Both the position numbers and the translations under genes were made by a program. A model generated the notes under the pieces. The model worked only from the letters and a program-made list of their open reading frames with translations, was not told the origin of the DNA and searched no databases. A stretch of DNA of 39,299 nucleotides from Opitutales bacterium UBA2995 (GTDB lineage: Bacteria > Verrucomicrobiota > Verrucomicrobiia > Opitutales > UBA2995): positions 28,198 through 67,496 of the forward strand of contig DDZZ01000023.1 of the NCBI GenBank assembly GCA_002346535.1. The letters run 5' to 3'. Shown in pieces: positions 25,024 through 33,809 of this stretch; position 1 is the first letter of the stretch, and each line of letters opens with the position of its first letter.

Positions 25024-26526
25024 ATGTTAAAATACGGCTCTCTTTTTTTACTGGGATCTTTTGCCACATGGCTTTCCTGTTGTGCCGATCCCGATAAACA
25101 AACCTCAACTTCGATTCGCCCCAATATTCTGCTCATCGCTGTCGATGATCTCCGGCCGGAATTGAATGCTTACGGTAAGACATTCATCAAGTCTCCCAAT
25201 ATCGACCGCTTGGCCGCTGCCGGCACAACCTTCCAAAGAGCTTACTGCAACGTCCCGGTCTGCGGAGGATCCAGGGTGAGCATGATGACGGGCATTCGCG
25301 CCGGGTATAAACGGTTTCTATTCCACTACGCCCAGGCAGCCATCGAAGTCCCGGAGATAGCCACTCTTCCTGAACACTTTAAAAAGAATGGATACCGAAC
25401 CATCTCGGTAGGTAAAATTTTTCATACTCCGGCGGATAGCGAAGTTCGGGCCTGGAGTGAAACGCCCTATCGGTTCGATCACCACAAATTGGAAGATGGC
25501 TCCTGGTCAGACAAGGGCTGGCAAAATTACATCAGCGAAGAAAATAAAGCTATCGCTGCGCAAAACAGCCGAGGGCTGGCTTGGCCCTGGGAACAACCAA
25601 ATGTTGACGACTCAACCTACCTCGACGGGATCTACGCCGACAAAGCGATTGAATACCTGAAATCCTTCAAGGAATCGAAAGAACCATTCTTCCTGGGGGT
25701 CGGATTCCTGAAACCCCACTTACCCTTTAACGCACCCAAAAAATATTGGGACTTATACAATCGAGAGGAAATTGAACTCGCGATCAACGGCAAATTCCCT
25801 AAAAATGCACCGGAACAGGCCCAATTCAACTGGGGTGAACTTCGGTCCTATCACGGCATGCCGCAAGAAGGGCCCGTGAGAGAGGACGTAGCAACAAAAC
25901 TGATGCACGGCTACTATGCCTGCGTATCCGCGACGGATGCACTGATAGGCAAAGTACTAACAACACTCGAGGAGTTAGAAATGGCGGACAATACTATCGT
26001 CGTCCTTTTCGGGGACCATGGATGGAACCTCGGCGAACATGGTTTATGGTGCAAACATGTAAACTTTGAAACAGCCTTAAGAGCGCCCCTAATCATCTCA
26101 GGTCCGGGAGTAAGCCAAGGCAAAGCCAACGGCATCGTTGAATTTGTGGACCTCTACCCCACCCTGGTTGAAATGACTGGCCTACCAGCGCCAGACCACA
26201 AATTAGCGGGAACCAGCATCGTACCTATGCTCAAGGATTCGACCGCTACAGTGAATGAGTTTGCCATCAGCAAATGGATGCAGGGGGTGACTCTAATCGG
26301 AGAGCGTTACTTCTATACCGAATGGCATGATGGAAATCGGAACCGGACGGCCCGAATGCTTTACGATCATAAAACAGATCCGAAGGAGAATACCAACATT
26401 TCCGAGCTCAAAGAAAACGAAGGAATCGTCCAAACCTTGAGCAAGAAGCTATGCCAAAACCTGGATGAAGCCTACTGGGCGGAGGCGTCCGGGGATTACT
26501 CTCACCGCCTGCATAGAAATTACTGA
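25024..26526 (+). CDS. S1 arylsulfatase-type sulfatase with CGGSR active site
   Basis: 500-residue formylglycine-type (S1) sulfatase, most like the iduronate-2-sulfatase group. Metal and catalytic residues include DD in LLIAVDDLRPEL, GDHGWNLGEHGLW and the end region MLYDHKTDPKENTNIS. The active-site Cys is C80 in VPVCGGSRVSMMTG. The consensus is C-x-P/A-x-R, but here position three is Gly, so conversion to formylglycine may need confirmation. The N-terminus (YGSLFLLGSFATWLSCC) looks like a Sec signal, possibly a lipoprotein although the lipobox is weak. It should remove a sulfate ester from a saccharide or acid outside the cytoplasm. It sits in the dctQM transcription unit, so the desulfated product may be the TRAP substrate. 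Confidence 0.93.
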   Translation: MLKYGSLFLLGSFATWLSCCADPDKQTSTSIRPNILLIAVDDLRPELNAYGKTFIKSPNIDRLAAAGTTFQRAYCNVPVCGGSRVSMMTGIRAGYKRFLFHYAQAAIEVPEIATLPEHFKKNGYRTISVGKIFHTPADSEVRAWSETPYRFDHHKLEDGSWSDKGWQNYISEENKAIAAQNSRGLAWPWEQPNVDDSTYLDGIYADKAIEYLKSFKESKEPFFLGVGFLKPHLPFNAPKKYWDLYNREEIELAINGKFPKNAPEQAQFNWGELRSYHGMPQEGPVREDVATKLMHGYYACVSATDALIGKVLTTLEELEMADNTIVVLFGDHGWNLGEHGLWCKHVNFETALRAPLIISGPGVSQGKANGIVEFVDLYPTLVEMTGLPAPDHKLAGTSIVPMLKDSTATVNEFAISKWMQGVTLIGERYFYTEWHDGNRNRTARMLYDHKTDPKENTNISELKENEGIVQTLSKKLCQNLDEAYWAEASGDYSHRLHRNY

Positions 26527-26530
26527 TTTA

Positions 26531-26594
26531 GGTAGGGCGGTTTGGCCCTAACCCGCCGATTGAACAACGGCTCGCCCGGCGATCGAGCCCTACT
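26531..26594. repeat. Palindromic repeat-like element, possibly REP-type
   Basis: Outer arms GTAGGGC (26532-26538) and GCCCTAC (26587-26593) enclose two inner hairpins, one rich in GGCGGTTTGGCCC/AACCCGCC and one with GGCTCG/CGAGCC. This two-hairpin form resembles REP/BIME-like elements. It lies just after the sulfatase stop and could also slow or end transcription. Only one copy is visible in the window, so repeat status is inferred. Confidence 0.45.
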
Positions 26595-26679
26595 AAAATA
26601 CAAAAACGCTTGAATGTTTTAGGCCATAAAAAATGGCCGCAAATTGTCCCCAGCTAATTTGAGAATAAGCGGTCTTCCG

Positions 26680-26713
26680 CCTTCGCCAAGGCTACGGACA
26701 AGCCAAGGTCAGT
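26680..26713. repeat. Second short hairpin element between sulfatase and ManD-like gene
   Basis: A stem GCCTT/AAGGC with a CGCC loop sits within CCGCCTTCGCCAAGGCTACGG. Its base composition differs from the neighbouring A+T-rich DNA. It resembles short GC-rich intergenic repeats I associate with Verrucomicrobiota genomes, but that is from memory and unverified. Confidence 0.3.
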
Positions 26714-26745
26714 GAAAATCGCCCACATAACAGCCACTAAAAGTA

Positions 26746-28080
26746 CTAAGGTCTAACAGCAGTGCCATCGTATTTTCGAATCGGCGGCCAATTCAAAGGT
26801 TCATCTACGATTGGAAACTTTTTGGACAGTTCCTCATCGAAATCCACACCGTATCCAGGCGCTTCATTAACAAACATGTAACCATCCTTAATTTCCGGAC
26901 AACCCGGGAAGACCTCTTTCGTAGCATCATTAAATACTACAACTTCCTGAATGCCAAAATTCGGGACCACCAGATCGAGACTTGCGTTGGCTGCGTGACC
27001 CACCGGGGAAACGCCATGACCGTGCCAGGCTGTCCGCACATTAAACATTTCGCCTAGTACCGCAATCTTACGCGCCACACTGAGGCCGCCTACATGCGAA
27101 ACATGCACGCGAATAAAATCGATCAGCATGCTAGAAATCAAAGTGATCCATTCAGTCGGATTATTGAAGAGCTCGCCCATGGCAATCGGAGCACTCGTCT
27201 GCTCGCGCAGCATATTGAAATAGTGCTGTGGTGTCTCCGGAGGAAATGGATCTTCGATAAAGAACGGGTCAAACTCCTCAAGATTCTTGATGAGGTTTAT
27301 GGCATCCAAAGGATTGATCCGCTCGTGGATATCATGCAGCAGTTGTACCTGTTTTCCACAAGTTTTACGAATATGCCCAAACAATATCGGCAATTTTTCC
27401 AAATAAATTCTCGGATCGATGTAAATATCCTCTTCGGACCCAAAACCGTGCTTTTTGAAATCGGGGGTTCCTGGTAAGCCCTCACCCGCGTATCCGCCAA
27501 TCTGGATACGAATATGACGAAAACCCTTTTTCATGAGGTCCTTAACTTGTCCTTCAACAGTCTCCAAATCATTGCCTCTGGCATGCGAGTAACAATCGAC
27601 CGCGAAACGGACTTTGCCTCCAAGGAGCTGATAGACCGGCATATTGGCCCGCTTTCCTTTTATATCCCATAGGGCCTGATCCATACCGCTCAAGGCATTG
27701 TTAAAAATCGACCCATTCCGCCAGTAGGACATGTTAAAACTGGTCTGCCAAAGATCCTCAATTTGATCGGGATCCTTTCCAATCAGAAATGGCTTGAGAT
27801 ACCGCTCCACGGCCTCAGCAACCAGATGCGGCCGACGACGATAAGAAGCACACCCTAGTCCATAAAGTCCAGGTTCCGAGGTTTCAATCTTCACAACCAC
27901 GAGATTCTGAGTATCTGGAATAGTCAGAAAGGTTTTGACGTCTGTAATCTTCAGCGGAGCCAGTCCGGTAGTGGCTTTTTCGTAGGTCGCGGCCATTGCT
28001 TCCCCTTGTTTGTTCATGGCACCTAAAACACCTGCTGACGTACCTAGCGCTGCCAATTTTATCATATCCCGACGATTCAT
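26746..28080 (-). CDS. ManD/RspA-like enolase-superfamily sugar-acid dehydratase with Tat signal
   Basis: 444-residue dehydratase of the mannonate/gluconate dehydratase (ManD, RspA-like) group. These enzymes dehydrate hexonates to 2-keto-3-deoxy acids. The metal ligands are in the canonical form: Asp in LLHDIHERINP, Glu in FFIEDPFPP, Glu in AMGELFNNP. Also family-like are WHGHGVSPVGHAA and VHVSHVGGLS. A Tat leader, MNRRDMIKLAALGTSAG, suggests export. Unlike the GalD-like pair at 3732-6302, it keeps the Asp ligand. It is convergent with the sulfatase and divergent from the DUF1501 gene. Probable role is dehydration of an aldonate made in the periplasm, but substrate and even activity vary in this family. 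Confidence 0.88.
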   Translation of the reverse strand: MNRRDMIKLAALGTSAGVLGAMNKQGEAMAATYEKATTGLAPLKITDVKTFLTIPDTQNLVVVKIETSEPGLYGLGCASYRRRPHLVAEAVERYLKPFLIGKDPDQIEDLWQTSFNMSYWRNGSIFNNALSGMDQALWDIKGKRANMPVYQLLGGKVRFAVDCYSHARGNDLETVEGQVKDLMKKGFRHIRIQIGGYAGEGLPGTPDFKKHGFGSEEDIYIDPRIYLEKLPILFGHIRKTCGKQVQLLHDIHERINPLDAINLIKNLEEFDPFFIEDPFPPETPQHYFNMLREQTSAPIAMGELFNNPTEWITLISSMLIDFIRVHVSHVGGLSVARKIAVLGEMFNVRTAWHGHGVSPVGHAANASLDLVVPNFGIQEVVVFNDATKEVFPGCPEIKDGYMFVNEAPGYGVDFDEELSKKFPIVDEPLNWPPIRKYDGTAVRP

Positions 28081-28479
28081 ATCAAAACTCTTTCTATATT
28101 AAATGATAGGTTCAAATTTTCTGAAGAATCGTTACTGACATTTAGAAAATTATCAATCCCATAATGAGATCCTTAAAAAATTTAATGCATTTTCTAAGAC
28201 ATTTGGAGACGTCCTAAAGAAATGAAGCAGGAATAATATCTGAGATTTCTGAAGAACATACAAAACTTGGATTTTCAGAATATTCGAAATCGGAAATTCA
28301 TGCCTTGACTGGAGCTAACTCCCAAATATCAATATGAGTGAATATTTCGATGAAAGTTTTTTACTTCATCCCAAATATGCGACCGGATTAAACAACAATT
28401 AAGCAGGCCAGTGAATCAAAAGATTGAGATAACAAAAATTTCGTTTCCTGCTTAAGGCGGTCTGTTTTCAAAGGCTCCC
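28081..28479. promoter_or_regulatory. AT-rich divergent regulatory region
   Basis: About 400 bases between the divergent ManD-like and DUF1501 genes. No reading frame is credible. It holds an exact 11-base direct repeat TTTCTGAAGAA (28118-28128 and 28246-28256), inverted arms TTAGAAAAT (28142-28150) and ATTTTCTAA (28189-28197), and a TTGACT -35-like box at 28305-28310 with only a poor -10 (TATCAA, 28327). These could be regulator sites and a promoter for either gene. None is strong enough to assign alone. Confidence 0.35.
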
Positions 28480-29913
28480 ATGAATTATCATCCAGATTTA
28501 GATTTCGAATATACGCGCCGCGAGTTTTTGAACCGCTGTGGCATGGGATTTGGTGCCTTGACCCTAGGTTCGATCCTTGGATCCCAGGCAACGGGAAGCG
28601 AATCGGAAGGATACAACGCTCAGACACAAAAAATCCCGCACTTTAAAGCGAAGTCCAAACGCATCATTCAAATAATGGCCAATGGGGGGCCCTCCCAGGT
28701 GGATACCTTTGATCCTAAGCCACTGCTGAACAAATGGCATGGCAAACCCTTGCCCACGACCTTGAGGACGGAACGGACCACCGGTGCCGCCTTTGGATCA
28801 CCCTTTGAATTTAAACCATACGGTGAAAACGGCACAGAGGTTAGCGAACTGTTTCCCCACGTAGGAGAATGCATCGATGACATTTGCTTAATCCGCTCGA
28901 TGTACACCAATGTCCCCAACCACGAGCCATCGCTGCTATTGATGAATTGTGGAGACGCCCGGCTGGCAAGACCCAGCATGGGATCGTGGCTCACCTATGG
29001 TTTGGGAACAGAAAACGAAAACCTCCCGGGATTTGTCGTCCTGTGTCCCAATGGATTTCCAGTGGGCGATTCGGCAAATTGGCAAAACGCATTTTTACCA
29101 GGCTCCTATCAGGGCACTTACATCGATACCAAGCACAAGAAGATCGAAAAGCTGTTGGAAAACATCCAGAATGACCATACTGGATACGGCACGCAGCGTA
29201 AACAGCTTGATGCTCTAAACAAGCTCAACAAGATCCATGCCGCTCAACGGGCGGAAGACGACCGCTTCAGCGCACGCGTTCAATCCTTTGAGCTAGCCTA
29301 CCGTATGCAGATGGAAGCGACCGATGCTTTTGATATTTCTAAAGAGCCCAAATACATCCGCGAGATGTACGGCGAAGGTCAGCAAGCACGGCAAATCTTG
29401 ATAGCCAGACGCCTCGCCGAACGGGGCGTGCGTTTCGTTCAAGTGTGGACCGGATTCCGCCAACCCTGGGACACTCACGATGACCTAGAATCCGAACATA
29501 GAAGATTGGCCGGAGAATCCGATAAGCCGATAGCTGCATTGCTCAAGGATTTAAAAATGCGCGGACTGCTGGATGACACCCTGGTGATTTGGGGAGGAGA
29601 ATTTGGAAGGACACCTGTAGTTGAACTTTCGGTACCTGGTGCCAATCAAGGAAAGGTCAATGGACGCGACCACAACAACTACGGTTTCAGCATGTGGATG
29701 GCTGGTGGCGGAGCACGTGGTGGCTATGTGCACGGAGCAACCGATGAATTTGGATTCCAGGCCGTTGAAGCCCCCGTTCATGTACATGATCTGCAAGCCA
29801 CGATTCTTCACTTGATGGGCTTCGACCACGAGAAACTGACCTACCGTTACGCCGGCCGCGATTTCCGATTAACCGATGTCCACGGTAATGTGATCCACGA
29901 ATTAATCGCTTAA
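28480..29913 (+). CDS. DUF1501 protein with Tat signal
   Basis: 477-residue DUF1501 protein, a family of sulfatase-fold-like exported proteins common in Planctomycetota and Verrucomicrobiota. It has a Tat leader (YTRREFLNRCGMGFGALTLG) and the DUF1501 features IMANGGPSQVDTFDPKP, PNHEPSLLLMNCGD, VWTGFRQPWDTHDD and DDTLVIWGGEFGRTPVVE. The next gene, DUF1549/DUF1553, starts 5 bases after its stop, the usual partnership of the two families. No reaction is established; genome context elsewhere links them to complex-polysaccharide breakdown. The start gives a 10-residue region before the Arg pair, acceptable for Tat. Confidence 0.93.
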   Translation: MNYHPDLDFEYTRREFLNRCGMGFGALTLGSILGSQATGSESEGYNAQTQKIPHFKAKSKRIIQIMANGGPSQVDTFDPKPLLNKWHGKPLPTTLRTERTTGAAFGSPFEFKPYGENGTEVSELFPHVGECIDDICLIRSMYTNVPNHEPSLLLMNCGDARLARPSMGSWLTYGLGTENENLPGFVVLCPNGFPVGDSANWQNAFLPGSYQGTYIDTKHKKIEKLLENIQNDHTGYGTQRKQLDALNKLNKIHAAQRAEDDRFSARVQSFELAYRMQMEATDAFDISKEPKYIREMYGEGQQARQILIARRLAERGVRFVQVWTGFRQPWDTHDDLESEHRRLAGESDKPIAALLKDLKMRGLLDDTLVIWGGEFGRTPVVELSVPGANQGKVNGRDHNNYGFSMWMAGGGARGGYVHGATDEFGFQAVEAPVHVHDLQATILHLMGFDHEKLTYRYAGRDFRLTDVHGNVIHELIA

Positions 29914-29918
29914 GATTA

Positions 29919-32300
29919 ATGGAAACACGGACACATAATTTATGGCTGATCGCAGTCAGCCTTTTTGCATTTAGCGGAGTCAACTTTGGTTCGGAAGTGG
30001 ATGAAAACAATCTGGCCTATAACATGGCGTCAGCGGATACACACTGGGCCTTTGTTCCTCTGCAAAAACCCGCTGTACCTTACATGGATTCTGCCACAGG
30101 CAATGAAGTCGATGCCTTTGTTTTGAAAAAGCTTCGGGAGGAAGGATTGAACCTGAATCCCTCGACGGACAAAAGAAGCCTTCTCAGACGGGTCACCTAT
30201 GGCCTGACCGGATTGCCTCCGACCTACAAAGAAATTACGGCATTTGAAGCGGATAATTCACCGGATGCTTATGAGAAGTTCGTTGAGCGGCTTTTAGATT
30301 CTCCGGCCTATGGTGAACGTTGGGCAAGACATTGGCTGGATGTGGCTCGTTACGCCGATACCAAAGGAAGACCAAACTTTAGGGATGGGAATCGCTATTC
30401 CTACGCACACACTTATCGCGATTATGTGATAGATGCATTCAACGAGGATAAACCCTACGACGAATTTATTATTGAGCAGATTGCGGCCGATCACCTGGAC
30501 CTAGGTGCCGATAACAGTGAATTGGCAGCTTTGGGATTTTTGACCCTGGGGAAAGCCATGCCTTCGGACGATTTGATTGATGATCAAATCGACTCGATCA
30601 CCCGGGGTCTGCAAGGGCTGACAGTTTCATGCGCCCGTTGTCATGACCATAAATTTGATCCGATTCCCACCAGTGATTATTACTCGCTGCACGGAATCTT
30701 CAAATCCACTTTTACGCCGAAAGAAGAAGAGCTGCCCATCATTCGCTACCCGAAAAACAAAGCGGACTACGAATCTTATCTGGCGGATGCGACTAAAATA
30801 CAAAAGAGAATCGATATCGTCGCCGAACGCATCATCGATACGTGGATATGGAAGGAACGATCAAATGCCGGAGTTTTTCTGAATGTCTATGAAGAAGCCA
30901 TGACGATCGAGGACGATCTCAGCGTTACCGGCGAATTTACAGTGTTTGCCCAATCTAATGACATCAGCCAGGAAATCCTCCGGCTTTGGATTAACTACCT
31001 GAAGACCGAGGAGGGTCGGTCCCACCCAGTCCTCAAAGAATGGTTCGAAAAGTATGCTAATGGCGACCGAAAAGCGGGCGAGGAATATTACAATGAACTT
31101 TTCAAAAATGCCATGAACGAAGAACTGGAAGGCTACGAAGACGTTAGGGCCTTCCTTGCGGATTCCGAAGGCCCCCTTAATCCAGACCGGGAACTCATGC
31201 GCACCAATTGGTTGGCTCGAAAGATAAGAGAGCCTGAAAATGCCGGAGACATGATGAAGAAGCGAGACGAATTGGAGTGGAGTCATCCCGGGGCGCCCTA
31301 TCGCGCCCACGTAGTAGCGGACATCGCAGAACCACAAGACTCTCCCATTTATATGCGCGGCAACGTGGCAACTCCAGGGGAAATTGTTCCAAGACAGTTC
31401 CTTGAAATTCTTTCGCGCAGCAACCGTAAACAATATACCAATGGAAGTGGGCGGCTGGAATTAGCGCAAGAAATTGCCAATAAAAATAATCCACTCACTG
31501 CCCGCGTCTTTGTAAATCGCGCCTGGGGATGGCATACCGGTACGCCATTTGTGGATACACCCAGTGATTTTGGCGTAAGAACAACGGAGCCAGCCCATGT
31601 TGACTTACTGAATTGGCTTGCAGCATCCTTCATCGAATCCGGTTGGTCCATCAAGGCCCTTCACAAATGGATTGTTCTTTCACAAACCTATCGGCAATCG
31701 AGCACACCTAATCCTGAAGCATTGGCTAAAGATTCTGAAAACACGCTCTGGCATCATTTTCCAAAAATGCGTTTGGACTTTGAATCCATGAGGGACACCA
31801 TCCTGAAAGTTGCCGGAAACCTCGACCAAAAACTAGGAGGCGTCCAAGTAGATATTACGGATCCAACGACCACTCGACGGACCATCTACAATTTCTTCGA
31901 CCGATCTGAACCTCCTGGCATATTCCGGACCTTTGATCATCCCAGTCCCAATGCCACATCACCTGCACGTTTTGAAACTATCGTTCCGCAACAAGCCTTG
32001 TTCATGATCAACAGTCAGTTTATGATCCATCAGGCCAAACAATTGGCCAACCGAGTTACCAAGGATGGTGGAGTGAGCGCTGAATCCGGGATAGAGAAAA
32101 TGTACCGGGATATTTTTCAAAGAAAACCATCACAGAAGGAAATAGCTATCGGTATGGATTTTGTAAAGGATTTCGAATCATACCCAGATTCACTGGCATC
32201 CAGAAATCGCAGCGAAATCGAAACAAAAGAACCGCTTAATGCCTGGGAGCTCTATGCGCAACTAGTGCTTTCCTCAAACGAGTTAATATTTCTCGATTGA
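29919..32300 (+). CDS. DUF1549/DUF1553 protein (Planctomycetes PSD1-type)
   Basis: 793-residue exported protein with an N-terminal signal (LWLIAVSLFAFSGVNF), then a DUF1549 region and a C-terminal DUF1553 region. DUF1549 is marked by LLRRVTYGLTGLPPTYKEI, PAYGERWARHWLDVARYADT and VSCARCHDHKFDPIPTSDYY. The CARCH motif (C238-C241-H242) is a CxxCH that could bind haem c. DUF1553 is marked by RVFVNRAWGWHTGTPFVDT and QALFMINSQFM. It lacks the separate N-terminal cytochrome (PSCyt1) domain that many longer homologues carry. Tight coupling to the DUF1501 gene suggests a joint envelope-localised role, perhaps in a redox step of sugar breakdown. Confidence 0.93.
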   Translation: METRTHNLWLIAVSLFAFSGVNFGSEVDENNLAYNMASADTHWAFVPLQKPAVPYMDSATGNEVDAFVLKKLREEGLNLNPSTDKRSLLRRVTYGLTGLPPTYKEITAFEADNSPDAYEKFVERLLDSPAYGERWARHWLDVARYADTKGRPNFRDGNRYSYAHTYRDYVIDAFNEDKPYDEFIIEQIAADHLDLGADNSELAALGFLTLGKAMPSDDLIDDQIDSITRGLQGLTVSCARCHDHKFDPIPTSDYYSLHGIFKSTFTPKEEELPIIRYPKNKADYESYLADATKIQKRIDIVAERIIDTWIWKERSNAGVFLNVYEEAMTIEDDLSVTGEFTVFAQSNDISQEILRLWINYLKTEEGRSHPVLKEWFEKYANGDRKAGEEYYNELFKNAMNEELEGYEDVRAFLADSEGPLNPDRELMRTNWLARKIREPENAGDMMKKRDELEWSHPGAPYRAHVVADIAEPQDSPIYMRGNVATPGEIVPRQFLEILSRSNRKQYTNGSGRLELAQEIANKNNPLTARVFVNRAWGWHTGTPFVDTPSDFGVRTTEPAHVDLLNWLAASFIESGWSIKALHKWIVLSQTYRQSSTPNPEALAKDSENTLWHHFPKMRLDFESMRDTILKVAGNLDQKLGGVQVDITDPTTTRRTIYNFFDRSEPPGIFRTFDHPSPNATSPARFETIVPQQALFMINSQFMIHQAKQLANRVTKDGGVSAESGIEKMYRDIFQRKPSQKEIAIGMDFVKDFESYPDSLASRNRSEIETKEPLNAWELYAQLVLSSNELIFLD

Positions 32301-32438
32301 GGTTGTCGTAAAACAGGAAGCTCCTCGATTCTCCTCTAACTATTTCATCAACCTTGGAGCCCGATTTCGTAACTCAAAAGAGGCACGAAATAAGCCCATT
32401 ACCCGAGAACCGCATTTTGAACCGTGAATAAAGTTTTT

Positions 32439-33716
32439 ATGAAAGTATCTAGAATCCGTCTTATGTTGCTGACCGTACTAATGGTAAACTCATCCGCCCT
32501 CGCAGGTACGGACGTGCCAAGAGCCAAGCCGGAGTCCGTCGGTTTATCTTCTGACCGCCTGGACCACCTGGACTCATTTATGCAGGGATATATCGACCGA
32601 AACGAGGCAGCTGGTGTGGTGACTCTAGTTGCACGTCATGGCAAAGTCGCGCACCTTTCCGCGCTGGGCTATCGGGACAAAGAAAATAAGGCGCCTATGA
32701 CCGAAGATACTGTGTTTCGGATCGCTTCTATGACCAAGCCCATCACTTCCATTGCCCTGATGATGCTCTATGAGGAAGGTCATTTTCAGCTGCGTGATCC
32801 CGTTTCAAAATGGTTTCCCGAATACGGCGATGTGGTCGTCGCAGTCCCCTCACCTCCCGATGAACGGACCTCTGAGCCCTATAAAACCGTTCCTCCTAAA
32901 AGCCCGATCACCATTCAACAAATTCTCAATCACACCGCGGGCCTCTCGAATGCGAATCGTGGAATCACTGCCGAGGAATACAAAGTCGCCATGGCCGAAT
33001 TTCCGCATGAGGAAACCGATCACAGTCGTATGAGACGGTTGGCCAAACTCCCCCTCAATTTTCACCCGGGTGAACAATGGGAATACACACTCGGGACTTC
33101 AGTTGCCGGCGTGCTCGTAGAAATCATGTCCGGCATGACGCTCGATGAATTCTTTCAGAAGCGCATCTTCAAGCCGCTTGGAATGAATGACACCCATTTC
33201 TTCCTTCCGGAATCAAAATTGGACCGTCTGTCCGCCCTGTATCGGTTGAACAATGACAAATCCATATCACTCTACGAAGCACCCACAGCGGAAAGCCGTT
33301 GGGTCCGCGAACCGCACGTCCAATTTCGAGGTGCCGGAGGGTTGGTCACCACTGCGAGTGATTATTTTCGTTTTCACCAAATGATGCTCAATGGTGGCAA
33401 GCTCGAAGGTGTCCGCATCCTCAGTCGCAAAACAGTGGAGCTCATGACCGTCAATCACACTGGAGATAAAAAGATCTGGTTAACCGGTCCCGGATATGGA
33501 TTCGGTTTGGGTTATGCAGTCGTAACCGATCAAGGCCAGGCTGCCACTTCACAATCCGTCGGTTCCTATCATTGGGGCGGTGCATACGGGACCATCTTCT
33601 GGGTGGATCCCAAAGAATCGCTCATCGGAATTCTCATGGTCCAAGTCTATCCTTATCTACCATTGAATATTCGACCCAACATGATTTCGATGACCTATCA
33701 GGCCGTTTCCGACTGA
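32439..33716 (+). CDS. Serine hydrolase of the beta-lactamase (class C-like) family
   Basis: About 425 residues from ATG 32439; a GTG at 32424 adds five residues before the signal and is less likely. The signal is RIRLMLLTVLMVNSSALAG. The SxxK nucleophile motif is S97-M-T-K100 in RIASMTKPITSIALM. The tyrosine motif reads Y216-T-L in WEYTLGTSVAG, where the consensus is Y-x-N, so the third position is changed. A C-terminal HxG-like motif appears as SYHWGGAYGTIFW. Such exported proteins are mostly esterases or D-alanyl-D-amino-acid hydrolases instead of true beta-lactamases. It could remove acetyl or other esters from a polysaccharide, but that is inferred from setting alone. Confidence 0.9.
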   Translation: MKVSRIRLMLLTVLMVNSSALAGTDVPRAKPESVGLSSDRLDHLDSFMQGYIDRNEAAGVVTLVARHGKVAHLSALGYRDKENKAPMTEDTVFRIASMTKPITSIALMMLYEEGHFQLRDPVSKWFPEYGDVVVAVPSPPDERTSEPYKTVPPKSPITIQQILNHTAGLSNANRGITAEEYKVAMAEFPHEETDHSRMRRLAKLPLNFHPGEQWEYTLGTSVAGVLVEIMSGMTLDEFFQKRIFKPLGMNDTHFFLPESKLDRLSALYRLNNDKSISLYEAPTAESRWVREPHVQFRGAGGLVTTASDYFRFHQMMLNGGKLEGVRILSRKTVELMTVNHTGDKKIWLTGPGYGFGLGYAVVTDQGQAATSQSVGSYHWGGAYGTIFWVDPKESLIGILMVQVYPYLPLNIRPNMISMTYQAVSD

Positions 33717-33809
33717 ACCCAAATCTTGTATCCGTTTTGCTGAGGCGTAAAAGTAATTTAACCCTTTTATAGGTGCCAGAAATTTCCTACGTACCATTTG
33801 AATCATTCT

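Noticed and set aside
32439..33716. Antibiotic-resistance beta-lactamase
   Set aside because: The SxxK fold is present, but the Y-x-N motif is changed and the setting is metabolic, so an esterase or peptidase-like hydrolase is likelier.
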